Shown here: positions 9,810-19,400 of the stretch, one piece after another
Numbering within the stretch: position 1 is the first letter of the stretch
Layout of the letters: every line of letters begins with the position of its first letter
Assembly (NCBI RefSeq): GCF_014698835.1
Contig: NZ_JACJTU010000006.1
Location: forward strand, 223,183-287,182
Length of the DNA: 64,000 nucleotides
Reading direction: 5' to 3'
Source: Nostoc paludosum FACHB-159
GTDB lineage: Bacteria; Cyanobacteriota; Cyanobacteriia; Cyanobacteriales; Nostocaceae
Notes under the pieces: model-generated
Databases searched by the model: none
What the model saw: only the letters and a program-made list of their open reading frames with translations
What the model was told of the DNA's origin: nothing
Position numbers and translations under genes: made by a program

Positions 9810-12485
9810 CTAAACCACACTAGCAGAAAAAACGAAATTATTAGCAGTAAGGCTAGTTGAGGTAATTCCAACTAATGAAGCCAACTCTGTATTTCCGGCT
9901 TTCACCAAAGTATCGCTACCCTGTTGCAATAGCGTTAAGGCACTAAATTGAGTGACGCCAATACCACCAAGCCCAATTTTATCAATACCGATCGCAAAAT
10001 CAGTGACGATATTGTTGCTAGTTGGTAAACTACCATTAGCAATCCAGAATTGGTCTGCACCTGCACCACCAGTTAGGCGGTTACCACCTGCTTGACCAGC
10101 AAATAGCACATCATCTCCATCGCCACCAAACAACGAGTCATTGACACCAGAGAAGAGTTTATCATCTCCAGAACCACCATACAGGCGGTTATTGCTGCCA
10201 TTACTCTTGAGGGTATCTTTACCTGAGCCACCGAAGGATAATTGGTGAGAACCTTCAACTACAGTCAAAGTATCACCGCCTGCACCACCAAATAAGTTAT
10301 TACTACCACTGGCTTCGACTACGGTAATTTCGTCATCACCATTGCCACCATCAGCAGTTGTATCACCAGCAGTACCATTTTGACCGACAAAGACACTATC
10401 ATTATCATCTCCCGCCGACACTGAAGAGTTACTGCCAACTAGTACCGTATCTTCACCGCCTCCGGTCAGAATTGTGTTACTTTTAGTACCTTCTACAAAG
10501 TCTGCTCCATCACCTGTGAATAAGGTTTGGTTCGACTTGAGAGTGACATCATCACTACTTGTAGTGCCAAAATCGACATCTAATGTATTTAGTCCAACGG
10601 TGCGATCGGCAAACCCCGCTGCTGTAAAGTACTGAGTATTGCCTACACTCTGATAATTAAGGATTGTTGTTTGACCATTAGCAGCTTCTTCTGAAGTCAA
10701 AGTTCCTTGGGTGTAGGAGACTGAATCAGGCCCTCCTACTAATGCCTCTGCGATGACGCGACCTTTCAAATCGCCATTACTAGGAATATCCAAACCCAGA
10801 ATTTTAGCTAGGGTGGGTGCTACGTCAGCATTACTGATAGGTGCATAGTCTACATAACCTGATTTGAAGTCGGGCCCAATAGCGATCATATTATTGAAGG
10901 TATCGCCTCGACCAAAACTGCCATGCATCCCTTGTCCCTGTTGTAGGCTGGTGTCAGCAATTTCTACCTCAGCTTGGGGGTTGTTTGGGTTGGTTGGGTC
11001 GGTGCTAAAGGTTTTGAAATTGATTACGATCGCTGGAGTGGGCGTTTGAGCATCACCTTTTAGCCCGATGGCACTTAACGGTAAAGCACCTGGAATGTTT
11101 CCATAGGCATCGTCTACGAAAATACCGCTAATGTAGTCTTTTTGCGAGAGCAAATCCACTACTTGTTTCGCCAGTTCAGCATTGCCATTAGGCAAATAAA
11201 TCAGATCGGAACCACCATTAGCAGCTACAACAATCTTTGCACCTGAGTCGAGTTTGCCATTGATTACTTGACCACTACCGCCAATTACGCCATTCCCGGC
11301 TGTGGGACGTTGACCCTGGGTGGCATCAACAGCAGCATACTGAATGTTATTGATGTCTAGAGGAGCGACTGTATTTTTATCGGGATCGTATAGAGGTAGA
11401 TTTAGATCGTGAGCCAAATCAATTGCAACGAAACCTGGTGGTAGAAATCCCGAATTGACACCAGCGTAGGTTTGAGTCGCAGCATAACTATTAGTTGTTG
11501 TGCCTTGGTTATCAATAGCTTGTCTGCTGATGGTGGAAAAACCGTGGTCAGAAGTGATAAACACATCTGTAGTCTTGTCCAAACCCGTACTTTTGAGGTA
11601 ATCAAGCAGCTGCTTTAAGTTATTGTCAGCATCCTTGATTCCAGCTTTGGAAGTCTCACCATTGATGCCTGGTGTCAAACTGTTTAAGCTATCACCTTGA
11701 TTGTGTTGAGTTCCATCAGGGTCTCTTGACCAGTAGACCAATGCAAATGGTTTATCTTCTTCCTGAAACTTCGGGAGAACTGCCTTGGTAGTGGCATCGA
11801 TAAAAAATTGTTGCTGGTCAGCATTAGGAACTGTAGTTCCTGGAGTTGTGTTATTGCCAGAATTACCATTTGCTCCTCTACCTGGAGTTGTGGTAGGTAG
11901 ACCAGCTGCTTCTAAACGAGCCGCTATATCAGGATCGAGTGGTACAGCTTGAGGTGAACCAGTTATGGGATTAGCTGCTGCGCCTGTGCGATCGTCAATA
12001 ATTACAGTATCTGGCGTGGGAATAGTTCCTGCGGTACCGCCTTCTCGGTTCACTTGTGTGACATCTTGAATGGCAACTGGCCCTAGCTTACCAATTGCAG
12101 CGGTGTTAAAGCCTTGCGCCCGTGCGTAGGATAGCAGTGACTCTTCATCAAGAAAGTTATTACCAGGAAACTTTTCGTCAATATCGCCCAGAACCGCATC
12201 ATTTTCGATGAATGGCGTCACACTACCGTTAGCATTAGGGGTAGGAAAACCAGTGTAGATGGTGTTGCTAAAATCACCTGTATCGCCGAGGTAATGTCCA
12301 GTGGCGATCGCCGAAGCATTCGGTGTGGTAAATGTCGGAAATAGCGAATGACTATTGGTAAAATTAACCCCCTGCTGGCGGATGCTATATAAAGTCGGGG
12401 TATCAATGGGATTTACAGAACCATTACGCAATCCATCTGCAACAAAAATAATGACATTTCTACCGTTGCTGTTTGTATCAGCCAT
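9810..12485 (-). CDS. Secreted alkaline phosphatase / type I phosphodiesterase with beta-roll C-terminus
   Basis: The 891-residue protein begins without a signal peptide. Residues 1 to about 600 match the alkaline phosphatase superfamily (phosphodiesterase/nucleotide pyrophosphatase branch): [12 protein letters not shown] supplies the first metal Asp, [16 protein letters not shown] the nucleophile Thr region, [13 protein letters not shown] an Asp/His pair, [11 protein letters not shown] an Asp-His pair and GMHGSFG the last His. Residues about 640-800 are RTX-like glycine/aspartate nonapeptides ([28 protein letters not shown]), and the last 90 residues are a likely C-terminal secretion signal. 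A putative Pho box lies about 220 bases upstream. The expected role is release of phosphate from extracellular phosphate esters or diesters. Confidence 0.9.
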   Translation of the reverse strand: MADTNSNGRNVIIFVADGLRNGSVNPIDTPTLYSIRQQGVNFTNSHSLFPTFTTPNASAIATGHYLGDTGDFSNTIYTGFPTPNANGSVTPFIENDAVLGDIDEKFPGNNFLDEESLLSYARAQGFNTAAIGKLGPVAIQDVTQVNREGGTAGTIPTPDTVIIDDRTGAAANPITGSPQAVPLDPDIAARLEAAGLPTTTPGRGANGNSGNNTTPGTTVPNADQQQFFIDATTKAVLPKFQEEDKPFALVYWSRDPDGTQHNQGDSLNSLTPGINGETSKAGIKDADNNLKQLLDYLKSTGLDKTTDVFITSDHGFSTISRQAIDNQGTTTNSYAATQTYAGVNSGFLPPGFVAIDLAHDLNLPLYDPDKNTVAPLDINNIQYAAVDATQGQRPTAGNGVIGGSGQVINGKLDSGAKIVVAANGGSDLIYLPNGNAELAKQVVDLLSQKDYISGIFVDDAYGNIPGALPLSAIGLKGDAQTPTPAIVINFKTFSTDPTNPNNPQAEVEIADTSLQQGQGMHGSFGRGDTFNNMIAIGPDFKSGYVDYAPISNADVAPTLAKILGLDIPSNGDLKGRVIAEALVGGPDSVSYTQGTLTSEEAANGQTTILNYQSVGNTQYFTAAGFADRTVGLNTLDVDFGTTSSDDVTLKSNQTLFTGDGADFVEGTKSNTILTGGGEDTVLVGSNSSVSAGDDNDSVFVGQNGTAGDTTADGGNGDDEITVVEASGSNNLFGGAGGDTLTVVEGSHQLSFGGSGKDTLKSNGSNNRLYGGSGDDKLFSGVNDSLFGGDGDDVLFAGQAGGNRLTGGAGADQFWIANGSLPTSNNIVTDFAIGIDKIGLGGIGVTQFSALTLLQQGSDTLVKAGNTELASLVGITSTSLTANNFVFSASVV

Positions 12486-12704
12486 GCCGACTACTCCTTA
12501 AGGATTGTAAGCTACGAGCGATGCCTACGACTGGCTTCGCCTACGCAGTAGTTATGTATCTGTAGGCTGGGTGATTAATTACGCTCAACCAATGCAAAAA
12601 ATATTACCTACAGAAACGTGAGTAGTATTTGGCGACAAAATGCTTAATGTCTACACAAATTAGTGCAGAAAATTTTAGTTAACCTTTCACAAGATAGTTG
12701 TTCA

Positions 12705-12734
12705 ATGTTTAAGGAAAGTTATGGAAAAGTTAAA
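12705..12734 (-). promoter_or_regulatory. Putative Pho box upstream of the phosphatase gene
   Basis: On the minus strand three 8-mers, TTTAACTT, CATAACTT and TTAAACAT, are spaced by exactly 3 bases (period 11). The first matches the cyanobacterial PhoB/SphR consensus YTTAAYYW fully, the second misses one position and the third is weaker. It is 220 bases upstream of the ATG at 12485. The rest of the 12486-13014 spacer is AT-rich and holds no gene. Confidence 0.6.
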
Positions 12735-12939
12735 ATTTTGGACTTTTTAAACATAAATAACTTCTTATTACTACCGAATTTCTCATGCCTTTTCTCTCTA
12801 CAAAATGTTTTCAGCAAAAGTCAAAACTTTAGTGGAAAAATGCTGTTTAAACTTCTCTCTAAGGTTAGGTTTTAGATTGATTGTGCGTAATTTTTAAGAT
12901 ATAAAACTAGCAAACACAATCCCAGACGGCTAATAATTA

Positions 12940-12974
12940 CTAACAGCGAGGTAGTGATACTACCTCGCTGTTAG
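12940..12974 (-). terminator. Perfect 16-bp hairpin after the GDPD/phytase-like gene
   Basis: CTAACAGCGAGGTAGT pairs with its exact complement around a 3-base loop, 40 bases beyond the stop codon at 13015. The following minus-strand bases are TAATTATT, so the T-run is weak. It probably ends the upstream transcript and separates it from the next Pho-controlled gene. Confidence 0.6.
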
Positions 12975-13014
12975 TAAAATTAGTACAGCTATTTAAGCTG
13001 TAATTATCTTTAGG

Positions 13015-16000
13015 CTAAACCACACTAGCAGCAAAAACGAAATCATTGGCTGTTAGGCTAGTTGAGGTAATTCCAACTAACAAAGCCAACTCTGTATTTG
13101 ATGTTTTCACTAAAGTGTCGTTACCCTGTTGCAATAGCGTTAAGCCACTAAATTGAGTCACGCCAATACCGCCAAGCCCAATTTTATCAATGCCAATTGT
13201 AAAATCACTGACGATGTTTTTGGCAGTTGGCAGACTGCTACTAGCAATCCAGAATTGGTCAATACCATTGCCACCACTGAGTTTATTACCACCTTTTTCA
13301 CCAGCAAATAGCACATCATCTCCATCTCCACCAAATAATAAGTCATCGAGATTTGAGAAGAAAATGTCATCGCCAGAACCACCATACAAACGGTTCTTGT
13401 TACCTTCACTGCTGAGGGTGTCGTTACCATCTCCACCGAATAAGAATTGGCGAGAACCTTCTATGACTGTGAGAGTATCATCGCCTGCGCCTCCGAATAG
13501 ATTATTACTACCACTGGTTTCCACCACGGTAATCACATCATCACCATTGCCGCCATCAGCATCGGTATTTTTAGCCGAACCGTTTTGACCAATAAATATT
13601 TGGTCGTCACCGTCTTGTGCAGATACTGAAGATTTGCTACCTACCAGCACAATGTCGTCACCCTTTCCGGTTTCGATGGTGTTGCCTTCACTACCTTCTA
13701 CAAAGTCTGCACCATCACCTGTAAATAAGGTTTGATTTGGCTCAACAATGATGTCATCGCTGGTGGTGGAGCCGAAATCAATGTCTTCAGCTGGGGGTTG
13801 ACCTAAACCAGGAGCAAGATTGAGAGGATTCTCTAGTTTTAGCAGAATGATTTCGTTGTTGTCTATGACTGGATTTTGAGGATCGTTGCCAGGACGACCT
13901 GTTGAGAAGGGATAGTTGTTGTCATTAGCTACCAAAATGGTGTTTTTGTCAACAACTAAAACATTTTCAATTGTGACAAATGGGAAGTCGAAGGTGGTTT
14001 TGCCATCGCCATTGAGGTCGTTGGGGTCTTGGATATTTAACAAGTCTGCAACTTCTTCTTTTGCTACGTAGCCATCTGAATCTGTTTTAGACAAGTCAAT
14101 TTTGTAGATTTTCTTGAATTGAGCAGCAGCACCTTGACCATTATCCCGTTCAATCACAAGGTACTCATTGTCGTTAATGACTGCTAAATCCCCGATCGCA
14201 TATCCAGGATTTTCCAGTTTGTAGTAGAGTTTCTTACCAGTATACTCTTTGCTAGCAATATCAAATTCATTGATCCGCAAAGCACCAACGGGATCGCCTT
14301 GGACTGTACCCTCTAGCAGCATGTAGAGTTTGGTTTTGCTGGCGTTAATTGCTCCACCTTCAAAACCTTTGGAGCCAGCCAAATTAGGAAAAGCATCCCC
14401 TGAGAGGACATCTGGGTTTTGTGGCGATCGCACTAAGTTGTTCTCAGGATCGCTCAAGAAATCTCGAACTTCATCCCCTGTATCTGGAAAGTCTGTGAAC
14501 AGTGCGTCTACACCTAATTGAAAGAACTGCTGAAATTCTAGTTCTGGATTACCTTTGTAGTCTGCTGCTAAATACAAGTCTTCATTACGGAAGGTGTAGG
14601 GATGCACCTCTAAACCTGCATTGTGAGCATCTTGAACTAAAGTCGTGGGAGCTACCAAGTTTTTGTCAGCATCATTCACTACGCCATCGTTGTTGATATC
14701 ATCTGCCAAACCATCGTTATTAGCATCAGTACCTTTGACACTAACAATCATCCGCTTCCAAGGGCCGATACCATCAGCGTAAGTGGCAATTTCAGCTAAG
14801 CCTGCTGGAGTTCGTAAATCACCATAGGTGCGTGGGTCATTACTAACTTGGAAATCATAAGGCTGACTTTCGATTAGAGTACCATCTAGTTCAATGCCAA
14901 CTGCGTCTAGAAGTTGGATGAGTGGGATATCTACACCCGCATTCGGCATAATGCGATCGTTTAGATCCTTGAGGTTACCAACTTCAAAGGACTGAATGAA
15001 AATGCGATCGGGATCGGTGAAATTCTCAGCTTTGAGTGTGTCGATGAGTATTTCACTGATGTTTCTGTTAATTTTCTCTGTGGTGCCTACATAGGTGGCT
15101 TCTTGGGCAAAATAGGTGGGATGCTTGGTTTCAGGATAGATGCCAATTTTTTTACCTGTCTCGGCTTCTACTTGTTTCACCAAGTCAATAACTTCCGCCA
15201 GAGTGGGAATTTCAAATTGACCGTTAAAAGATTGGTCGCGGAAGGGTAGACGCTGGATAGCTTTTAAACTCTTGATTTCTTCGAGAGTAAAATCTTCAGC
15301 AAACCAACCTGTGATTTCATTTCCATCGAGGCTGACTGTTTTCTTGCGATCGGCAAACTGTGGATACTTGGTAATATCGTAAACGTCTGTGGTTGTATTG
15401 CTGAAATTGACAGTGCCATCGGCGTTTAAAATTGCCAAAGCAGGTTCATGGCGAGCAATTAACACACCATCTTTTGTAACAACTAAGTCAGGCTCAATAA
15501 AGTCAGCGCCGTCTTCAATTGCTTGTTTGTAGGCTTCTAGAGTATGTTCTGGAAGCTTTCCACTAGCACCTCTATGACCAATAACTAATGGTGCTTCCCC
15601 ATCTAGAGTTTTGAATTTGTCAGGTGTAGCAATGGGAGCTTCTAATAACTTACCAGCAGCATCAAAATGCAGCAGATAAGGGCCAAATTCTTCTCCTACC
15701 CAGATTGTGCCGTCTTTATCAAAGACAAATGACTCGACATCAAAGTCTGCACCAGTTAGGAATCTATCGGTGGTGCCTTCATTAACTATTTTGAAAGGAA
15801 TCTTGTTGTTTGGGTCAGACAGTTGAATGTAATCTAAAACTTTAACAGTGCCATCGCCATTTTCTATCCCCTTGAAGTTGGGGTCTAGACGATGGATACG
15901 TAACAAAAAGTCTTCACTATTATCTTTGCTACCATAACCATTATCTGACAGGAAATAGAGAGAGTTATTATTAGCAAACTGTACACCGCTAAACCCTTGT

Positions 16001-16119
16001 ATTGGCTGTCCTGGGAAAGGCCCGGTTCTACCATTCCCGGAGATTTCCTCGCCAGAAGCCGGCCCCTCACCATAGGTATCAGCGGGTAAAGAGGCAAAAC
16101 CTACTAATTCAATTGCCAT
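13015..16119 (-). CDS. Secreted glycerophosphodiesterase nested in a phytase-like esterase domain, beta-roll C-terminus
   Basis: The protein is 1034 residues from the ATG of [11 protein letters not shown] (16119). An ATG at 16197 would add 26 residues with no family support. Residues 1 to about 165 are the first part of an esterase-like phytase domain ([34 protein letters not shown]). Residues about 173-555 are a glycerophosphodiester phosphodiesterase barrel with the signature [15 protein letters not shown] and metal ligands in [13 protein letters not shown]. Residues about 580-775 resume the phytase-like domain ([32 protein letters not shown]). The last 260 residues are RTX repeats plus secretion signal. 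Putative Pho box at 16264-16293. The likely role is breakdown of extracellular glycerophosphodiesters. Confidence 0.9.
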   Translation of the reverse strand: MAIELVGFASLPADTYGEGPASGEEISGNGRTGPFPGQPIQGFSGVQFANNNSLYFLSDNGYGSKDNSEDFLLRIHRLDPNFKGIENGDGTVKVLDYIQLSDPNNKIPFKIVNEGTTDRFLTGADFDVESFVFDKDGTIWVGEEFGPYLLHFDAAGKLLEAPIATPDKFKTLDGEAPLVIGHRGASGKLPEHTLEAYKQAIEDGADFIEPDLVVTKDGVLIARHEPALAILNADGTVNFSNTTTDVYDITKYPQFADRKKTVSLDGNEITGWFAEDFTLEEIKSLKAIQRLPFRDQSFNGQFEIPTLAEVIDLVKQVEAETGKKIGIYPETKHPTYFAQEATYVGTTEKINRNISEILIDTLKAENFTDPDRIFIQSFEVGNLKDLNDRIMPNAGVDIPLIQLLDAVGIELDGTLIESQPYDFQVSNDPRTYGDLRTPAGLAEIATYADGIGPWKRMIVSVKGTDANNDGLADDINNDGVVNDADKNLVAPTTLVQDAHNAGLEVHPYTFRNEDLYLAADYKGNPELEFQQFFQLGVDALFTDFPDTGDEVRDFLSDPENNLVRSPQNPDVLSGDAFPNLAGSKGFEGGAINASKTKLYMLLEGTVQGDPVGALRINEFDIASKEYTGKKLYYKLENPGYAIGDLAVINDNEYLVIERDNGQGAAAQFKKIYKIDLSKTDSDGYVAKEEVADLLNIQDPNDLNGDGKTTFDFPFVTIENVLVVDKNTILVANDNNYPFSTGRPGNDPQNPVIDNNEIILLKLENPLNLAPGLGQPPAEDIDFGSTTSDDIIVEPNQTLFTGDGADFVEGSEGNTIETGKGDDIVLVGSKSSVSAQDGDDQIFIGQNGSAKNTDADGGNGDDVITVVETSGSNNLFGGAGDDTLTVIEGSRQFLFGGDGNDTLSSEGNKNRLYGGSGDDIFFSNLDDLLFGGDGDDVLFAGEKGGNKLSGGNGIDQFWIASSSLPTAKNIVSDFTIGIDKIGLGGIGVTQFSGLTLLQQGNDTLVKTSNTELALLVGITSTSLTANDFVFAASVV

Positions 16120-16211
16120 AATTAGAATATTTTTGGGTGTTTGGTTTGAGAGCGATCGCAACAATGAGAAGGTGAAATTTTGACTGATAACTGTCAACAG
16201 CTAATATTGAT

Positions 16212-16240
16212 GTTTTTCACAACTCGATAGGATTGCTATA
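16212..16240. repeat. Half copy of the CTATAGCAATCC MITE-like repeat
   Basis: Only the right-hand end is present (TTTTTCACAACTCGATAGGA, then TTGCTATAG). It lies between the Pho-like box and the start of the GDPD/phytase-like gene. The partner end is missing. Confidence 0.5.
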
Positions 16241-16263
16241 GCCTTAAAGATGTTTTCATTAAA

Positions 16264-16293
16264 AGATTAAGAAAAGAATAAATAAAGCTGAAG
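16264..16293 (-). promoter_or_regulatory. Putative Pho box upstream of the GDPD/phytase-like gene
   Basis: Read on the minus strand, CTTCAGCT, TTTATTCT and CTTAATCT are each separated by 3 bases (period 11). The last matches the consensus YTTAAYYW; the others miss one or two positions. It is about 145 bases upstream of the chosen start at 16119. Confidence 0.5.
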
Positions 16294-16396
16294 AATCGAT
16301 TAAAATCAAGTTATTTTTGAATAATAATATTTATCAAATTTTATCAAGAAAATGTTCAAAAAATATATTTTAAATTACGCCCGATAAATTCAATAT

Positions 16397-16421
16397 CCCC
16401 GACTTCTTTAAGAAGTCGGGG
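16397..16421. terminator. 12-bp GC-rich hairpin after the 1815-residue protein gene
   Basis: CCCCGACTTCTT and its exact complement flank a single-base loop, just past the stop at 16469 of the minus-strand gene. A close relative of this hairpin lies inside the MITE-like element at 49129-49235, so it may also be a mobile or dispersed sequence. Confidence 0.5.
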
Positions 16422-16468
16422 TCTATATTTTTCAGTAATTTTGATTGAGATTATGCTAGGCGAAGCAA

Positions 16469-19400
16469 TTAGCTTACTATACTAGCCGAGAAAACAAAAT
16501 CATTGGCTGTGAGGCTATTTGAGGTAATTCCAACTAATAAAGCCAACTCTGTATTTGCGGTTTTCACTAAAGTGTCGTTACCCTGTTGCAATAGCGTTAA
16601 GCCACTAAATTGAGTCACGCCAATACCGCCAAGCCCAATTTTATCAATGCCAATTGTAAAATCACTGACGATGTTTTTGGCAGTTGGCAGACTGCTACTA
16701 GCAATCCAGAATTTGTCAATACCATTGCCACCACTGAGTTTATTACCACCTTTTTCACCAGCAAATAGCACATCATCTCCATCTCCACCAAATAATAAGT
16801 CATCGAGATTTGAGAAGAAAATGTCATCGCCAGAACCACCATACAAACGGTTCTTGCTACCTTCACTGCTGAGGGTGTCATCGCCATCTCCACCGAATAA
16901 ATATTGGCGAGAACCTTCGATAACTGTCAGAGTATCATCGCCTGCGGCTCCGAATAGGTTATTACTACCACTGGCTTCCACCACGGTAATCACATCATCA
17001 CCATTGCCGCCATCAACATTGGTACTGTTAGCCGCGCCATTTTGACCAATAAATATTTGGTCGTCACCTTTTTGACCGGATACACAAGAGTCACTACCTA
17101 CCAGCACAATGTCGTCACCCTTTCCGGCTCGGATTGTGTTGTTTGTAGCACCTTCTACAAAGTCTGCACCATCACCTGCGAAAAATGTTTGTCCTGGTTT
17201 AAGTGTCACATCATCGCTGTTGCTAGAACCAAAATCAGGGATAGTAGGCTCTACAGTTATCAGGTTATTAGGTAGTTCCAGAATACCCAATCTCTCAGCA
17301 GGGGTATTTCCCGTAATGTTGAAGTCGTTGTCATTCAGCAAAGCTAGGGTGTTGGGTGCTACCAGCGCCAAACCTTCTAATTTTTCCACTCCGGTGTAAC
17401 CCAACTGAGCAGCATTAGCAATTAAACTCTTGGTCACAGGGGTGATATTAGCAGCAGTTAATTCAGCAGAGGTCAGTTGCTCAATGGTTTTCCCTGCTGG
17501 CAAAGTAAAATTAGCAGGGTTGTTGATGTTGGTCGCCCCGGCTAAATCAATTTGGTAAATTAATTTATTGCTAGCAGATGTACCATTGTCATCTCGCTCA
17601 ACTACTGCAAATTTGCCGTTACCCAAGGAAACTGCATCACCAATTTTATCAGTTCCTGGCAAACCTTCCAGACGATACAAATACTCTGCTGTTACTTGCT
17701 TGGTGACAATATCAAACTCTAGAATTCGCAGGTTAAGAGAAGCTTTAGAAGTCGCATCATTAGCAACATCTGGATTGTCAATTGGGCTTTGAATGAAGGC
17801 ATATAATTTATTACCTTCCAATGCCACAGCTTCAAATCCCCGGTTATTGCGGCGTTGGGCATAAACCGCTGGCAATACTTCAATACCAAAGGTTCCGGCT
17901 GGTTGGTCTGAGTCGGGTGCAGTGGCGGTTCCTTGAGGAATAAAGCGCTCAATCAGTTTACCATTGCTATCAAAGTGGTAAATGGCAGGGCGATATTCAT
18001 CTACCAACCAATAGTCGCCATTTTTGGCAACTACAATTCCCTCTAAGTCTGCACCCAAAGGATCGTTAGCTAAAACATTGTTGTCTAAATCAACAGCAAT
18101 TTCATCTGTGTAAGCTAAACCGTTTCCTACAGCTTGCAGGTTAGGTAGCCCCGTTAATGGTGTCGTCCCATCTTGCCGGAATAGCTTTGTTCTGTTGGTG
18201 ATGGTGATTTTACCTGTGGTGCGGTTGAGTTCAAAGCTGACTATTTCTGGCTGGAAGTCGGGTAATAAAAATGGTCTTTTGACGCCATCAGGTTCTCCAT
18301 TGGGGCCCCGGTCTGTATTGGTGACAAACTTCAGGTTGCCATTTGCGGCAATTCCTTGGAAATACAACCCAGAAAAACCACCCAAGAAAATATCTTGATT
18401 TTTAGAGGTTGTACCTAACTTGGGTAAATTTTCAAAGTCATAGATAGTCAGTTTGGGTTGGGCAACAGGATTGCGGGGATCGTAACTAGTGGTGTCAATA
18501 TTTAAAGGAGTGGGCAAGGCGTTAGCAATATTTTCCCAGGGTACGAGTTTGAAGTTTGAACTGATGTTTTCTTCTTCACCTTCATCGCTAACTATTTTGC
18601 CTGGTTCGTTGGAGCCATCTTGAGTCACAAATAAACCAAATGGGAAGTTAGGCCCCAGTGGCACGTTAATGACATCTGCACCGTCTGACTCTTGTACGCT
18701 GTCAATTGACCCGCTGTTTCCAACGGCGAAGTTACCGACAAATTCGTTGTTACCTTCACGGGTGTAAGCAACAAAGGTGTTGTCACCTTGGCTGGATGCT
18801 AGTAAGTAGCCTGTGCCATTTTTACCGTAATAAATGGTCAAGCCTTCGACATCGTTGGTGAGGTAATTACCGCCCAAGTCTTTAACTTTATCAATTAACT
18901 TGCCAGTGGTGCCACCGTTTGGTTCTGCTTGGTACTTCCAAATTCCCACATCTTCCTGGCCGATGTAGAGGAAGCCTGTTTCTTGGTCTACCACCATACC
19001 CTCAGTTTGAGGTTCGCGTTCGCCCTTGGCGTTGGCGGAGCCATCGCCTACTGTCGGTACAGTAAATTCTCGTACTCTCTCAATGCCAATTTTACCATTG
19101 CCTTTATCGATCAGTTTATACTGAGCTACATCTCCAGTTTCCCGGCGATTGACAAAGACATAGTAATCGTTGGTGATAGGACTGCGATACAACGCCAAGC
19201 CGTAAGCACTGCGAGAAGATGAAGAATAAGGTTCTGCAAAAGGTAGCCCTTGGAAGAGAGTGCCAATGCTGCTGTCGGTAATGTCTTCTAGGTATTGTCC
19301 GGGGGTGGTGGGGTTGGGGTTAATTCTGAAGATTGCTAGTTTATCATTTTGGCGATCGCTAGCTACGGCAATATCTATCGATTGATTGCCTAATTTAAAT

